Shown here: positions 53,731-61,264 of the stretch, piece by piece
Numbering within the stretch: the first letter of the stretch is position 1
Layout of the letters: every line of letters begins with the position of its first letter
Assembly (NCBI RefSeq): GCF_902859765.1
Contig: NZ_CADIJV010000022.1
Location: 1 to 64,000, forward strand
Direction: 5' to 3'
From: Achromobacter pulmonis
GTDB lineage: Bacteria > Pseudomonadota > Gammaproteobacteria > Burkholderiales > Burkholderiaceae_B
DNA length: 64,000 nucleotides
The notes under the pieces: model-generated
Seen by the model: the letters and a program-made list of their open reading frames with translations, nothing else
The model's database searches: none
Told to the model about the DNA's origin: nothing
Made by a program: the position numbers and the translations under genes

Positions 53731-54482
53731 GCCTGGGCTCCTTGCTGGTGCTGGGCGACCTTGGCCGCGGTCTGCGCCTTGAGGGCGTCGAGGCGATCAC
53801 GCTCTGCCTGGCTGGCCTCTTCGGCGGCGCGCCGGCGCTTCTCGGCCGGCGTCATGGCCTTGGCCAGCATCTGGTGCAGCTTGCGGATGTTCTCGGCCGC
53901 GACCTCGTCGTCGGGCAGCCCGCCCTGAGGCGCCGGCGGCGGCAAGAGCGCTGCGACGTGCGGCGCCGGCAGCAGGCCGGCATTGCCGGCGGCGGTCAGC
54001 GCGCGCTCGCGGCGGTCGGAGTCCCAGCCAAGGGACGCCTGCCAGGCCACGGGCTGGCGTTCATGCCGGGCCCGCGCCACCAGCCTGTCGTAGGCGCCCT
54101 TGAATGCCATGCGCGCGCCCACCTCGTCGCCCAGGTCCAGCACGGTGCGGCAGGCCGCGAACGCCTGGGCCGTCTCCAGCGTCCAGACGACCGTTTCCGC
54201 CTCGTCGCGCGACACCAGGGCCGTGGCCCATGCTTCGTCGGCGGTAGGCCGGCTGTCGCCCGTGCCGTGGCCCAGCAGCGCCAGAATCTGCGCCGGCGTG
54301 GGCGGAAACTTCGGCTCGTTGGCCACGTACTGCGAAAAGGCGGCGGTCACCGCGGAGAACTCGTAGGGCTCGAGCATGCGCAGCCAGAGCATTTGCGTGG
54401 CAGGTTGCGGCGGCATGCGGTTGTAGGCGTCGAAGGCGCCGGCCAGCAACTCGGCGAAGGCAGAAACATCGCGACTGTCCAT
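53727..54482 (-). CDS. Putative replication protein P-like/helicase-loader partner
   Basis: 251 residues. MDSRDVSAFAELLAGAFDAY, FPPTPAQILALLGHGTGDSR and a helical C-terminus with long Arg/Glu/Ala stretch. It follows the O-like gene by one base, the place of lambda P, so loading the host DnaB helicase is the likely role; no AAA+ motif is present. Confidence 0.65.
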   Translation of the reverse strand: MDSRDVSAFAELLAGAFDAYNRMPPQPATQMLWLRMLEPYEFSAVTAAFSQYVANEPKFPPTPAQILALLGHGTGDSRPTADEAWATALVSRDEAETVVWTLETAQAFAACRTVLDLGDEVGARMAFKGAYDRLVARARHERQPVAWQASLGWDSDRRERALTAAGNAGLLPAPHVAALLPPPAPQGGLPDDEVAAENIRKLHQMLAKAMTPAEKRRRAAEEASQAERDRLDALKAQTAAKVAQHQQGAQA

Positions 54483-55276
54483 CAGGCCCGCTCCATGTCG
54501 AGGGTGTAGTTGTCCTGGCCACCGCCCTGCCCGGCCAGACGTAGGAATTCCTGCTTGCGGCGCTCGGCTTCGCTCATGGCGGGCGCGGCGCGCGGACCGA
54601 AGGCTTGCTTCGGGGGGAACAGGCCCTGCCAGCTCTTGCCGATGCAGTGCCGGATGACGTCGTCCGGCTGGTGGCCCTGGCCGCGGAAGGTCCCGAGGTC
54701 CGCGATCTGCTGGCGTGCAGCTTCCTCGGTGATCGGCTTTTTCAGCTGCATGCGGTGGCGGACCCAGCGTTCCCAGCTTTCGGCTGGCAGCCAGTCCGGC
54801 AGGTTGACCGTCATCGCGTCGAAGCCCGGGGCCTTCGGCTTGCGCACGCGCTTATTGGTTGTTCCTGGTTGTTCTCTTGGTTGTTCTTGGTTGTTAGACC
54901 GCAGCTGCTGCGGGGGTGACTGCGGGATTTGCGGGGGTACCACCGCAACGGCTGCGGTGGTTACTGCGGTATTTGCGGGGGTGCAGCTGCTGCGGGGGTG
55001 CAGCTGCTGCGGGGGTTGTTGAAAGGAATTCGCATCCACAACGTAGGTTGTGTGGCGCCCATTGGCGCGGTCGGCCACCACCACCTTGGCCTGTTCCAGC
55101 CATTTGATGGCGGCGTGAACGGTGCGCTCGGACAGGCACGTGTACTCGCACAGCGTCGGGATCGACGGCCAGGCCGAGCCGGCCTCGTCGGCATAGTCGG
55201 CCAGCGCCATTAACACCGCCTTCGGCGAGGAAGGCATCTGCAGGGGCCGGCAGGCCTTCATCACGTCATAGCTCAT
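54482..55276 (-). CDS. Replication protein O-like, DNA-binding
   Basis: 264 residues from ATG 55276. N-terminal winged helix-turn-helix (LADYADEAGSAWPSIPTLCE, then YTCLSERTVHAAIKWLEQA) of the lambda O type, a Gln/Pro/Ala-rich linker coded by repeats, and a C-terminal helical part with WERWVRHRMQLKKPITEEAA. In lambda the origin lies inside O; here repeats at 54855-55016 take that place. Confidence 0.82.
   Translation of the reverse strand: MSYDVMKACRPLQMPSSPKAVLMALADYADEAGSAWPSIPTLCEYTCLSERTVHAAIKWLEQAKVVVADRANGRHTTYVVDANSFQQPPQQLHPRSSCTPANTAVTTAAVAVVPPQIPQSPPQQLRSNNQEQPREQPGTTNKRVRKPKAPGFDAMTVNLPDWLPAESWERWVRHRMQLKKPITEEAARQQIADLGTFRGQGHQPDDVIRHCIGKSWQGLFPPKQAFGPRAAPAMSEAERRKQEFLRLAGQGGGQDNYTLDMERA
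54855..55016. repeat. Iteron-like repeats inside the O-like gene (origin candidate)
   Basis: Four near-copies of TTGGTTGTTC (54855-54896), then three copies of GCAGCTGCTGCGGGGGT (54901-54917, 54983-54999, 55000-55016) around a perfect 9-bp inverted repeat ACCACCGCA/TGCGGTGGT (54939-54961). Position inside O resembles lambda ori. Confidence 0.65.
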
Positions 55277-55836
55277 GCGGACGCCCCTGAATACCGAAAC
55301 GTCCAGCCTTTCGAATGGGCTTGGATTCCGTTGCAGCAGCGGGGCACCGAACCAGAAGAGAGACCTATGGCGCGAGCCGCTTCGTGAGTGCTGCCAAAAA
55401 TACGCACTTCGCCCGAAACCGTATGCCGGGCGACCACAGCCTTGGAGCAATGGTGCAAGGCACCGGTCTTTCCAGCATGACCGCCCGACGAGACGCGCCC
55501 GAGGGCTTCATAGGAATGAAGCGCGTTATGCGACTGGTCGCACCACTCCAGATTCTGAGCGGCGTTGTGTGCCCTGTTTCCATCCAGATGGTTGACCTGC
55601 GGCTTACCAGCAGGCGCGGCACCATGGAATGCTTCGCAGACCAGCCGATGCACCTTCACGCGGCGCCCCTGAATGTCGACCGCCATATAGCCCTTCTTCC
55701 CGTTCCTGAATGGCACCAGACGCTTTCCCTTGCGTGGCCTGCCGGCCGCGTCCAGTCCTTCCAAGGAGCGGACAGCGCCGAGGCTGCTCACCTCGTACCG
55801 CTGGGCCCACGAGATGGGCTTCCACTCTTCATTCAT
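55273..55836 (-). CDS. HNH endonuclease with NUMOD4 and NUMOD1 modules
   Basis: 187 residues from ATG 55836 (GGAG 6 nt upstream). NUMOD4 start EEWKPISWAQRYEVSSLGAV, HNH core VNHLDGNRAHNAAQNLEW, C-terminal NUMOD1-like part (RIFGSTHEAARAIGLSSGSV). This is the build of free-standing homing endonucleases. It lies directly before the O-like gene, which it overlaps by 4 bp. Confidence 0.88.
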   Translation of the reverse strand: MNEEWKPISWAQRYEVSSLGAVRSLEGLDAAGRPRKGKRLVPFRNGKKGYMAVDIQGRRVKVHRLVCEAFHGAAPAGKPQVNHLDGNRAHNAAQNLEWCDQSHNALHSYEALGRVSSGGHAGKTGALHHCSKAVVARHTVSGEVRIFGSTHEAARAIGLSSGSVPRCCNGIQAHSKGWTFRYSGASA

Positions 55837-56227
55837 CGGTTGCTCCAAGCTTTTCATTACGCGCGGCGGACCAGCGTGTGTAAGCCCATTCCCAGGTCGC
55901 GCGCTTCTGGGCCTTGGTCAGGGTCATGCCCTGGTCGAGGCAGGCGTGGCAGCGCGCGCAGCCGGGAACGGTGTAGATGTCGGGGGCCTTGATGCCCATG
56001 CCCTTGCCGTAGTCGCTCCAGTTGGCGTGACACGGCACCACGCTTTCCACCTCGCCGCGGCAGACGCCAGGGATCTGGAGATAGCAGCGCTCGCCGCGGC
56101 AGGCGGCCAGGTACTTCGGTTCGTGGCCGGGGCGCTTCTTCGGCGCGCGGCGCTTCATTGGGGTGCGCTGCAGGCCGGCGGTGGCGCGCAGCGGGGTCTT
56201 GCGGGTCAGGGGTGTGCGGCGAAGCAT
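55829..56227 (-). CDS. DUF1364 putative nuclease
   Basis: 132 residues. Basic start MLRRTPLTRKTPLRATAGLQ and a Cys/His site: RCYLQIPGVCRGEVESVVPC, HANWSDYGKGMG, GCARCHACLDQG. This is the DUF1364 family of lambdoid phages, thought to be HNH-like nucleases. Shares a base with the next gene. Confidence 0.82.
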   Translation of the reverse strand: MLRRTPLTRKTPLRATAGLQRTPMKRRAPKKRPGHEPKYLAACRGERCYLQIPGVCRGEVESVVPCHANWSDYGKGMGIKAPDIYTVPGCARCHACLDQGMTLTKAQKRATWEWAYTRWSAARNEKLGATDE

Positions 56228-56802
56228 CAGCGAGCCTCCCTTTGCTCGAGGCGTTCATAGGCGTCCCACATGCGCAGACTCGCCAAGCGCGCGATGTCCA
56301 CGGCGGCGCCAGGACTGATGACTTTCGCGTCGCGGTTGGGGGTCGCTGGGCGCCGAACGCGGGCCTTGACCTGACCGTCTTCATCCGTCAGCAACAGCAC
56401 GCCCGAAGCTGGCGAGCCGAGGCAATCCAGCAATTCGTCCGTCCAAATCTCAGCAGGCAGCGCGTAGTAGTGCTTCCAGACTTGGCGGGGCCACTCCCTC
56501 AGTTCGAACTGCTGCGCGTACACGCGGCGACGGCTCTGGAGTCGGCCGCCCTGGCCCAGCTTCTCAACCGTGCGCGGGTTGCCCACATACTGGCGGTGCC
56601 ACCACTTGTCTTTCTTGGCGTCGGCCTTCAGATCGGCCCGGCTGATCTTGATCTCGACGTCGATGATGCGCAGGTTCTCCGTCACGACCAGCAGGTCGCA
56701 CTCGTGGCCTGTCCAATTGCAGTTGGGCACCACCACCAGGTACTTGCGGTTAAAGGTCTGCCGCGCGAGGGCGCGTGCGATGGAAGTCTCGGACCAGGCC
56801 AT
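56227..56802 (-). CDS. MmcB-like/PD-(D/E)xK nuclease-type protein
   Basis: 191 residues from ATG 56802. HECDLLVVTENLRIIDVEIK gives D and ExK of a PD-(D/E)xK core, then WWHRQYVGNPRTVEK. Similar to MmcB-type DNA repair proteins. Overlaps the NinB-like stop by one base (TGATG). Confidence 0.7.
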   Translation of the reverse strand: MAWSETSIARALARQTFNRKYLVVVPNCNWTGHECDLLVVTENLRIIDVEIKISRADLKADAKKDKWWHRQYVGNPRTVEKLGQGGRLQSRRRVYAQQFELREWPRQVWKHYYALPAEIWTDELLDCLGSPASGVLLLTDEDGQVKARVRRPATPNRDAKVISPGAAVDIARLASLRMWDAYERLEQREAR

Positions 56803-57209
56803 CAGCGCACCCATCCCGGCACGTCGACCGGCTCAGACCAGGTGACGTCGTTCTCGGCGCCGAAGCTGTACAGGAACTCGATGGCCTCGGACATCTCCCG
56901 CACGGTCATGGTGCTGGTGCGCTTGCCCAGGATGACGAAGCCGCCGCGCAGGCCGGCCGCCATGCGCTTTTCCTGCATGAGGCTGGCCACCACCACCGAC
57001 TTCCAATCGTCGACGCTCAGGCGCTCCATCTTGCCGTTCACGGGCCATTCAACCTGGCGCGCAACATCGGCAAGCATGGCGTGCAGCTTTGCCGACTGGC
57101 CCAGCGTGCGCGTGGGCTCGACCGGCGGCGCAAAGAAAAACCCATCGGGCGCGGCGTCGATCGCTTGGTGTGCGCGCTGGCGCGTGCGGGGGTTGAGCGG
57201 GAAGCGCAT
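56802..57209 (-). CDS. NinB-like recombination protein
   Basis: 135 residues from ATG 57209. QSAKLHAMLADVARQVEWPV, RLSVDDWKSVVVASLMQEKR and TMTVREMSEAIEFLYSFGAE are NinB family features. NinB (Orf) helps recombination on SSB-coated DNA. The reading frame of the CII-like gene runs over its first 170 bp. Confidence 0.85.
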   Translation of the reverse strand: MRFPLNPRTRQRAHQAIDAAPDGFFFAPPVEPTRTLGQSAKLHAMLADVARQVEWPVNGKMERLSVDDWKSVVVASLMQEKRMAAGLRGGFVILGKRTSTMTVREMSEAIEFLYSFGAENDVTWSEPVDVPGWVR

Positions 57210-57517
57210 GCATACCTCGCCCCGCAATTGCCCAGACTCAGCCGGGCCTTGCAGCAGCGCGAGCCGATCTCGTTCCCGCGCGCCAGATAGTCCATGTAGC
57301 CGACCTCAACGATGGTCAGGCCCAGGGCCCGGCACATCGAATCCAGCTTTTCCAGCGTGATGCCGGTGGCGCCGGAACAGATCTTGGACGGCATGCTGGC
57401 GTCCCAGCCCGTTTCATCCAGCAGCTTTTGGCGCTGGGCCTGGTTGGCCATTGCCAAGCGCAAGGCCGTCTCGATGATGTGGGGACCGGACATTCCGGCC
57501 GGTTCAATGGGAATCAT
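57038..57517 (-). CDS. CII-like transcription activator with unusual read-on
   Basis: 159-residue frame. Residues 1-95 look like lambda CII-type activators: IIETALRLAMANQAQRQKLL, WDASMPSKICSGATGITLEK, LGLTIVEVGYMDYLARGNE. After GNCGAR no stop is met and the frame continues 60 residues in arginine-rich sequence over the NinB gene. CII proteins are near 95 residues, so a lost stop or frameshift is likely. Confidence 0.68.
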   Translation of the reverse strand: MIPIEPAGMSGPHIIETALRLAMANQAQRQKLLDETGWDASMPSKICSGATGITLEKLDSMCRALGLTIVEVGYMDYLARGNEIGSRCCKARLSLGNCGARYACASRSTPARASAHTKRSTPRPMGFSLRRRSSPRARWASRQSCTPCLPMLRARLNGP

Positions 57518-57593
57518 GGCTGCTCAAAAGGAAAGGAATGCCCTGGAATGCGCCCCTGGGCAAACTGGCGGTACTGAAAAAACGAGGCCCAAC

Positions 57594-57758
57594 ATGACCG
57601 ACACCGAAAAGCTGCTGCAGAACGCCCAGGACATCGCGCGGCGCACCTTCGTCGACCCCAGCGAGGCCGCGGTGCTGGCCATCTTTGAAGAGCTGCGCGC
57701 CGAGCGCGACCGAATGGCGTGGGCCACCGACGACCGCGCAGGCGCGACGGTGCACTGA
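57594..57758 (+). CDS. Small hypothetical protein opposite the early operon
   Basis: 54 residues, MTDTEKLLQNAQDIARRTFV, helical and acidic; GAGG 9 nt upstream. On the plus strand, against the direction of the cro-cII-O operon. No known domain. Confidence 0.5.
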   Translation: MTDTEKLLQNAQDIARRTFVDPSEAAVLAIFEELRAERDRMAWATDDRAGATVH

Positions 57759-57873
57759 GCCATGGCGCCCCGAAACTGGCGAGAACCCCATCCTGCGGCT
57801 ACGATCGGCGTTGCCCGGATTGCCCGGGCGTGGCGACCAACCACTACCAACTTTCCCCACAGGAGGGGTTCTC

Positions 57874-58050
57874 ATGACGAAGAAGGAATACGGACTGGCC
57901 CGCGAGTTCTTGGAGAAGATCCTCACAACGCAACCGAATCTGTTCAACGGAGTGCACCCGCGGGATCTCAATGGCAAGGCCATCGCGGAGTTCGCTTGGG
58001 GCTTCATGGAGACGTACGTTCGGTTGGAGCAGGAGAAGACGAAGGACTGA
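57874..58050 (+). CDS. Small hypothetical protein opposite the early operon
   Basis: 58 residues, MTKKEYGLAREFLEKILTTQ, helical; excellent AGGAGGGG 6 nt upstream. Overlaps the end of the minus-strand gene at 58004. No family recognised; may act in the lysogen. Confidence 0.55.
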   Translation: MTKKEYGLAREFLEKILTTQPNLFNGVHPRDLNGKAIAEFAWGFMETYVRLEQEKTKD

Positions 58051-58222
58051 TCCCGTTCAGCAGTCCCCAAGCTTCCAGGGCCGCTTCCGCCACCAGGCGG
58101 GCGGCCTTGACCGCATCGTCTTCGCCGTTGTCCCGCAACGCATTGACCGCGCTTTGGGTAGCCGCGCCGATCACGTCGCGCTGGATGTCGTGCGGGATAT
58201 CGCCCGCCTTGATGTCGTTCAT
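58004..58222 (-). CDS. Small hypothetical early protein
   Basis: 72 residues from ATG 58222 (AGGAG 7 nt upstream). MNDIKAGDIPHDIQRDVIGA then ALRDNGEDDAVKAARLVAEA; helical. Part of the early operon after the Cro-like gene. Confidence 0.6.
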   Translation of the reverse strand: MNDIKAGDIPHDIQRDVIGAATQSAVNALRDNGEDDAVKAARLVAEAALEAWGLLNGISPSSSPAPTERTSP

Positions 58223-58289
58223 CACTTTCTCCTGGGTGGGTCAGATATCGGTGGGACCGATGGGGATGCGGTCGTCCTTGGGATCGGGG

Positions 58290-58415
58290 TCACGCATGGC
58301 TCGGCTCCTGCTGGGCGAGCCAGCGTTCGACCCAGGTAATGGCAGCGTTCGCGGCCGAGAATCCGATGAGGGCGCCCACTACGGCGGCACCGATGCCGGC
58401 AAGAAAGGCAACCAT
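58290..58415 (-). CDS. Small membrane protein
   Basis: 41 residues, MVAFLAGIGAAVVGALIGFS plus AANAAITWVERWLAQQEP. One membrane helix. It begins one base after the Cro-like gene stop, so it is translated with it. Confidence 0.55.
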   Translation of the reverse strand: MVAFLAGIGAAVVGALIGFSAANAAITWVERWLAQQEPSHA

Positions 58416-58667
58416 CTACGCCGCCTCCTGCTGGGCCGGCGCGGCGGTGGCCAGCTCGGGCCAGATGCGTTGCCAATCATCGGGTCGGAGGTCTCGGCGG
58501 GAGACGTCGCCGCCGGTTACCTGTTCAATCGCCGCGCAATGCTCCACGGGAACAGGCCGGCGCCCAGTGCGCCACTGGTATACGAGCGCTGGGGAAACGC
58601 CCACATGGCGGGCAAGCGCTGCCGCGCTGCTCGCATCATCCCGGTTCAGGTAGCTGTTCAGGTCCAT
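58416..58667 (-). CDS. Cro/YdaS-like repressor
   Basis: 83 residues from ATG 58667. Helix-turn-helix: AAALARHVGVSPALVYQWRT then GRRPVPVEHCAAIEQVTGG, the YdaS/Cro pattern. Divergent from the CI gene with 71 bp between start codons that hold the operators. It should switch the phage to lytic growth. Confidence 0.85.
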   Translation of the reverse strand: MDLNSYLNRDDASSAAALARHVGVSPALVYQWRTGRRPVPVEHCAAIEQVTGGDVSRRDLRPDDWQRIWPELATAAPAQQEAA

Positions 58668-58677
58668 GGCAGAAACT

Positions 58678-58738
58678 ATAGCGTTGCTACAGTTTAAACA
58701 CAAGCCATGCTACAGATTTATTCGAATAGCATCGCTAT
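58678..58738. promoter_or_regulatory. CI/Cro operator cluster (OR-like)
   Basis: Three sites of a 13-bp palindrome: ATAGCGTTGCTAC (58678), degenerate CAAGCCATGCTAC (58701), ATAGCATCGCTAT (58726-58738, ending at the CI start codon). Spacing 23 and 25 bp, like lambda OR. Confidence 0.8.
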
Positions 58739-59488
58739 ATGAAAGATTGGACAACCGAACAAGAAGCCGCGAACTTGCGCGCCCGCTTTGAAGGCGTGAA
58801 CCGCGCGGCGTTCGCTCGTGACCACCACCTGAGCGGCGGTCAAGCGATGATCTATCAACACATCAATGGGCTACGGCGCATCAGCCTGGATGCTGCGCGC
58901 GTGTATGCCAAAGCGTTCGGTTGCGATCTGTCGGAGATCAGCCCTAGGCTGGCAGCAGAGGTCGCTTCTGCAGCGGAACTGACAAGTTCGGCAAAGGGCG
59001 GTATCGGGGGAAAGCCTGCGCGGGCGGTTTCCAACGCCGATTGGGGGGATGCGCGTGAATCCGACGATGTCCCCATTCCGCAATTCGACACGGGCGGCAA
59101 GATGGGCGACGGTCTGGAGCTGCGGGACCAGCCAGGCATGATCAAGAGCTGGCGCGTGGATCTGGAATGGCTGCACAAGAACGTGCGCGGTGCCACGGCG
59201 GCCGGCAACTTGTGCATCGTGACCGGATTCGGCGATTCGATGCGCCCCATGTTCAACCCTGGCGACCCGCTACTAGTCGACCGCGGCGTCACCACGGCCG
59301 ACTACGACGCCGTGTACTTCTTCCGTGTGGACGGCGAGGGCTTCATCAAGCGCCTGCAGAAGATCCCTGGCAAGGGCCTCGTGGCGCTGTCGGAGAATCC
59401 GGCATACCAGGCCTGGGTCGTCGAACCCACAATGGATTTCGAGGTCTTCGGCCGCGTGCTGAAGGTCTGGCGCAGCGAAGACTTCTAG
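58739..59488 (+). CDS. CI-like repressor with S24 peptidase domain
   Basis: 249 residues. N-terminal DNA-binding part (FARDHHLSGGQAMIYQHING) and a C-terminal LexA/CI peptidase: S167 in GFGDSMRPMF and K204 in GFIKRLQK. It keeps the prophage silent and would self-cleave on RecA activation; no certain Ala-Gly cut site is visible. Its start codon touches the third operator, so it may be translated from a short or leaderless message. Confidence 0.9.
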   Translation: MKDWTTEQEAANLRARFEGVNRAAFARDHHLSGGQAMIYQHINGLRRISLDAARVYAKAFGCDLSEISPRLAAEVASAAELTSSAKGGIGGKPARAVSNADWGDARESDDVPIPQFDTGGKMGDGLELRDQPGMIKSWRVDLEWLHKNVRGATAAGNLCIVTGFGDSMRPMFNPGDPLLVDRGVTTADYDAVYFFRVDGEGFIKRLQKIPGKGLVALSENPAYQAWVVEPTMDFEVFGRVLKVWRSEDF

Positions 59489-59500
59489 AAAAGGTAAATC

Positions 59501-59947
59501 GTGACTGAACCTACCCCACCGAACGACTCTGAACTTCTCAGCAAGGTAAGAGTTCGCCAATGCCCTGGCTGCAAGAACAACCTCGAGTGGTACGACCTCA
59601 CAGCTTTAATGCTCCCGATTGAGCAAGCCACAATGCAAGGGCTGAAGGATATGAACCGATTAATCTCCTGGTCGGTGAGGACCTCGGGAGAAATGAGTTT
59701 AGGGGAACTTCAATTTCTTGCATTCGCCTCGGTCTGCGAGCATTGCTCCCTGATTTCCCACTGGGACTTCGGCACAGAAGAGCTAGAAGCGATTCTTGAG
59801 CTCAGTTCTCGCTCGCCAACAAAAATTAAATGGAACCACAACCCTAAAAAGATTGCCTGGGTTGTCGAAAATGCACCCGAGAAGCGTAAAGACTCATTTC
59901 AACGGGTGCTGGACATCCTCCAACCCAAGGGAGCATCCAGCAAATGA
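59501..59947 (+). CDS. Accessory protein with two CxxC pairs (lower GC)
   Basis: 148 residues from GTG 59501, 12 bp after CI. VRQCPGCKNNLEWYDL and ASVCEHCSLISHWDFG give a possible zinc site; the rest is helical. GC is about 50 %, below the phage average. Its place just after CI equals lambda rex, so exclusion or defence is a fair guess only. Confidence 0.65.
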   Translation: MTEPTPPNDSELLSKVRVRQCPGCKNNLEWYDLTALMLPIEQATMQGLKDMNRLISWSVRTSGEMSLGELQFLAFASVCEHCSLISHWDFGTEELEAILELSSRSPTKIKWNHNPKKIAWVVENAPEKRKDSFQRVLDILQPKGASSK

Positions 59948-60513
59948 GACCGCCGCAAAAGCCGGCAGATGTTGCATTTCACGAGTTTCGGAGCAAGTAT
60001 ATTGCTATCTTTGATGCCGATTCTGAATCCATTGAAACCGGAAGACTTGAAGAAGACGCCGATCTTTCGACTCACCCATTTAACGCTATGACCTCCCCTT
60101 CACGAGAAGAACTCGACGCCAAATTCGAACGCACCGAAGCGCGCGTGGATGCACGTTTGGCCGGCTTTGAGCAACGCGTAGCGGAACAGCTTGGCACTAT
60201 GGCCGCGGACCTTCGCGAGATCCGCGTGGAAGTTGCTCACTTGAAAGGAGTCAAAACTCAAGTGTGGGCAGCAGCCGGGACTGCTATTGCTGTAACCGTG
60301 GGCAGCATCTGGGCGGCTTGGGCTCTTGGCTTCGGTGCATTTGAGTCTGGGCGCAACACAGCTAATCTGGTGAGGGACGCTCAGGAGAAGATTGAAAAGG
60401 CATCTAACGACATGGCAACGCAACAAAACGAGATGGCACGTCAACAAGAGGAGACCCGGAAGATCCTGCAGGAAGCAATAAAAGCTATCAACAACGCACA
60501 GCCTAAGCAGTAA
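59944..60513 (+). CDS. Coiled-coil membrane protein, partner of previous gene
   Basis: 189 residues, ATGA overlap with the previous gene. Coiled coil (REELDAKFERTEARVDARLA), one membrane helix (VWAAAGTAIAVTVGSIWAAW) and a second coil (MATQQNEMARQQEETRKIL). A shorter start at MTSPSREEL is possible. Together with the zinc protein it forms a two-gene cassette, low in GC. Confidence 0.68.
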   Translation: MRPPQKPADVAFHEFRSKYIAIFDADSESIETGRLEEDADLSTHPFNAMTSPSREELDAKFERTEARVDARLAGFEQRVAEQLGTMAADLREIRVEVAHLKGVKTQVWAAAGTAIAVTVGSIWAAWALGFGAFESGRNTANLVRDAQEKIEKASNDMATQQNEMARQQEETRKILQEAIKAINNAQPKQ

Positions 60514-60531
60514 TTCCTTACGCCAAAAGCG

Positions 60532-60562
60532 AAAAAGCGCGCCCGCCCCGAGCGGGCTTTTT
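60532..60562. terminator. Bidirectional terminator
   Basis: AAAAAGC, GCCCGC-CCCGA-GCGGGC, TTTTTC. It separates the rightward repressor transcript from the opposing secreted-protein gene. Confidence 0.85.
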
Positions 60563-60567
60563 CATGC

Positions 60568-61071
60568 CTACTTGAGCGGCTGCCATTTAGGATCAGGGCC
60601 ATATCTGCAGTCATAGTCTACGGCGCGCGTTAGCTGTTGCGAGGGCAGCGCCAGCGCCCATGACTCAAAGTACGTGGTGTTCACGACGCTCTTGAGCGTC
60701 TTCTCATCGATCTTCAGCCATTTCTCTGCCTTGAGCTGCGCTAGCGCACTCTCTGGAGGCTGCCTGTTGTCTCTCGATATGCTGGCCAGCATATACGCGG
60801 AGCTATAGCGCCGGCACCCGTCAAAAAGTCGGCTCAATGCCTCCCGTGGATCTAGCCCCGCCGCTGTCAGCTTCTTCTCGTATTCAGCAATGCGGGGGCA
60901 TTCCTCGTTCGCAATCTTCGATCCCGCTCCATGCGTCGAACAAAGCCCTTGCGATCGCGCGTATCGCTGCACCAGTTCATGCGTTTGCTGAGGCGTGAGC
61001 CCCGCCTGGCCTGCCGCGGCAGCACCCGCGACCGCGCACAGGGCAGCAAATAATCCAGCTCGCAACTTCAT
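60568..61071 (-). CDS. Secreted/periplasmic accessory protein
   Basis: 167 residues from ATG 61071 (GAGGAGGG upstream). Signal peptide MKLRAGLFAALCAVAGAAAA; mature part helical with four cysteines (GLCSTHG, NEECPRIAEY, DGCRRYSSAY, YDCRYGPD) that may form disulfides. Unrelated to phage growth genes; a moron that may alter the lysogen's envelope. Confidence 0.75.
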   Translation of the reverse strand: MKLRAGLFAALCAVAGAAAAGQAGLTPQQTHELVQRYARSQGLCSTHGAGSKIANEECPRIAEYEKKLTAAGLDPREALSRLFDGCRRYSSAYMLASISRDNRQPPESALAQLKAEKWLKIDEKTLKSVVNTTYFESWALALPSQQLTRAVDYDCRYGPDPKWQPLK

Positions 61072-61180
61072 CTCTGACCCTCCTCGTTGTTGCACAGAAT
61101 AGCAGCCCGCGCCGACGCCCTTCTCACGGCGCTCGCTTGGCATGGGCTCACGGCCTTAACGCGTCGGTTACAAATTATCT

Positions 61181-61218
61181 ATAGCATAGCTATTGCACCA
61201 AAACTGTAGCGTTGCTAT
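61181..61218. promoter_or_regulatory. Second operator cluster (OL-like)
   Basis: ATAGCATAGCTAT (61181-61193) and GTAGCGTTGCTAT (61206-61218), same motif and 25-bp spacing as at OR. They precede the rightward operon at 61265. Confidence 0.8.
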
Positions 61219-61264
61219 ATTTCTCCCAACACCTCCCCACCCCGGGGAGAACTGGGAGAACAGC

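Noticed and set aside
54855-55016. Repeats as a CRISPR array
   Set aside because: Units are 10-17 bp with irregular spacing and lie inside a coding gene; no cas genes in the window.
58241-58297. 18-codon minus-strand frame starting inside the small membrane protein gene
   Set aside because: Too short and without a ribosome site to support as a gene.
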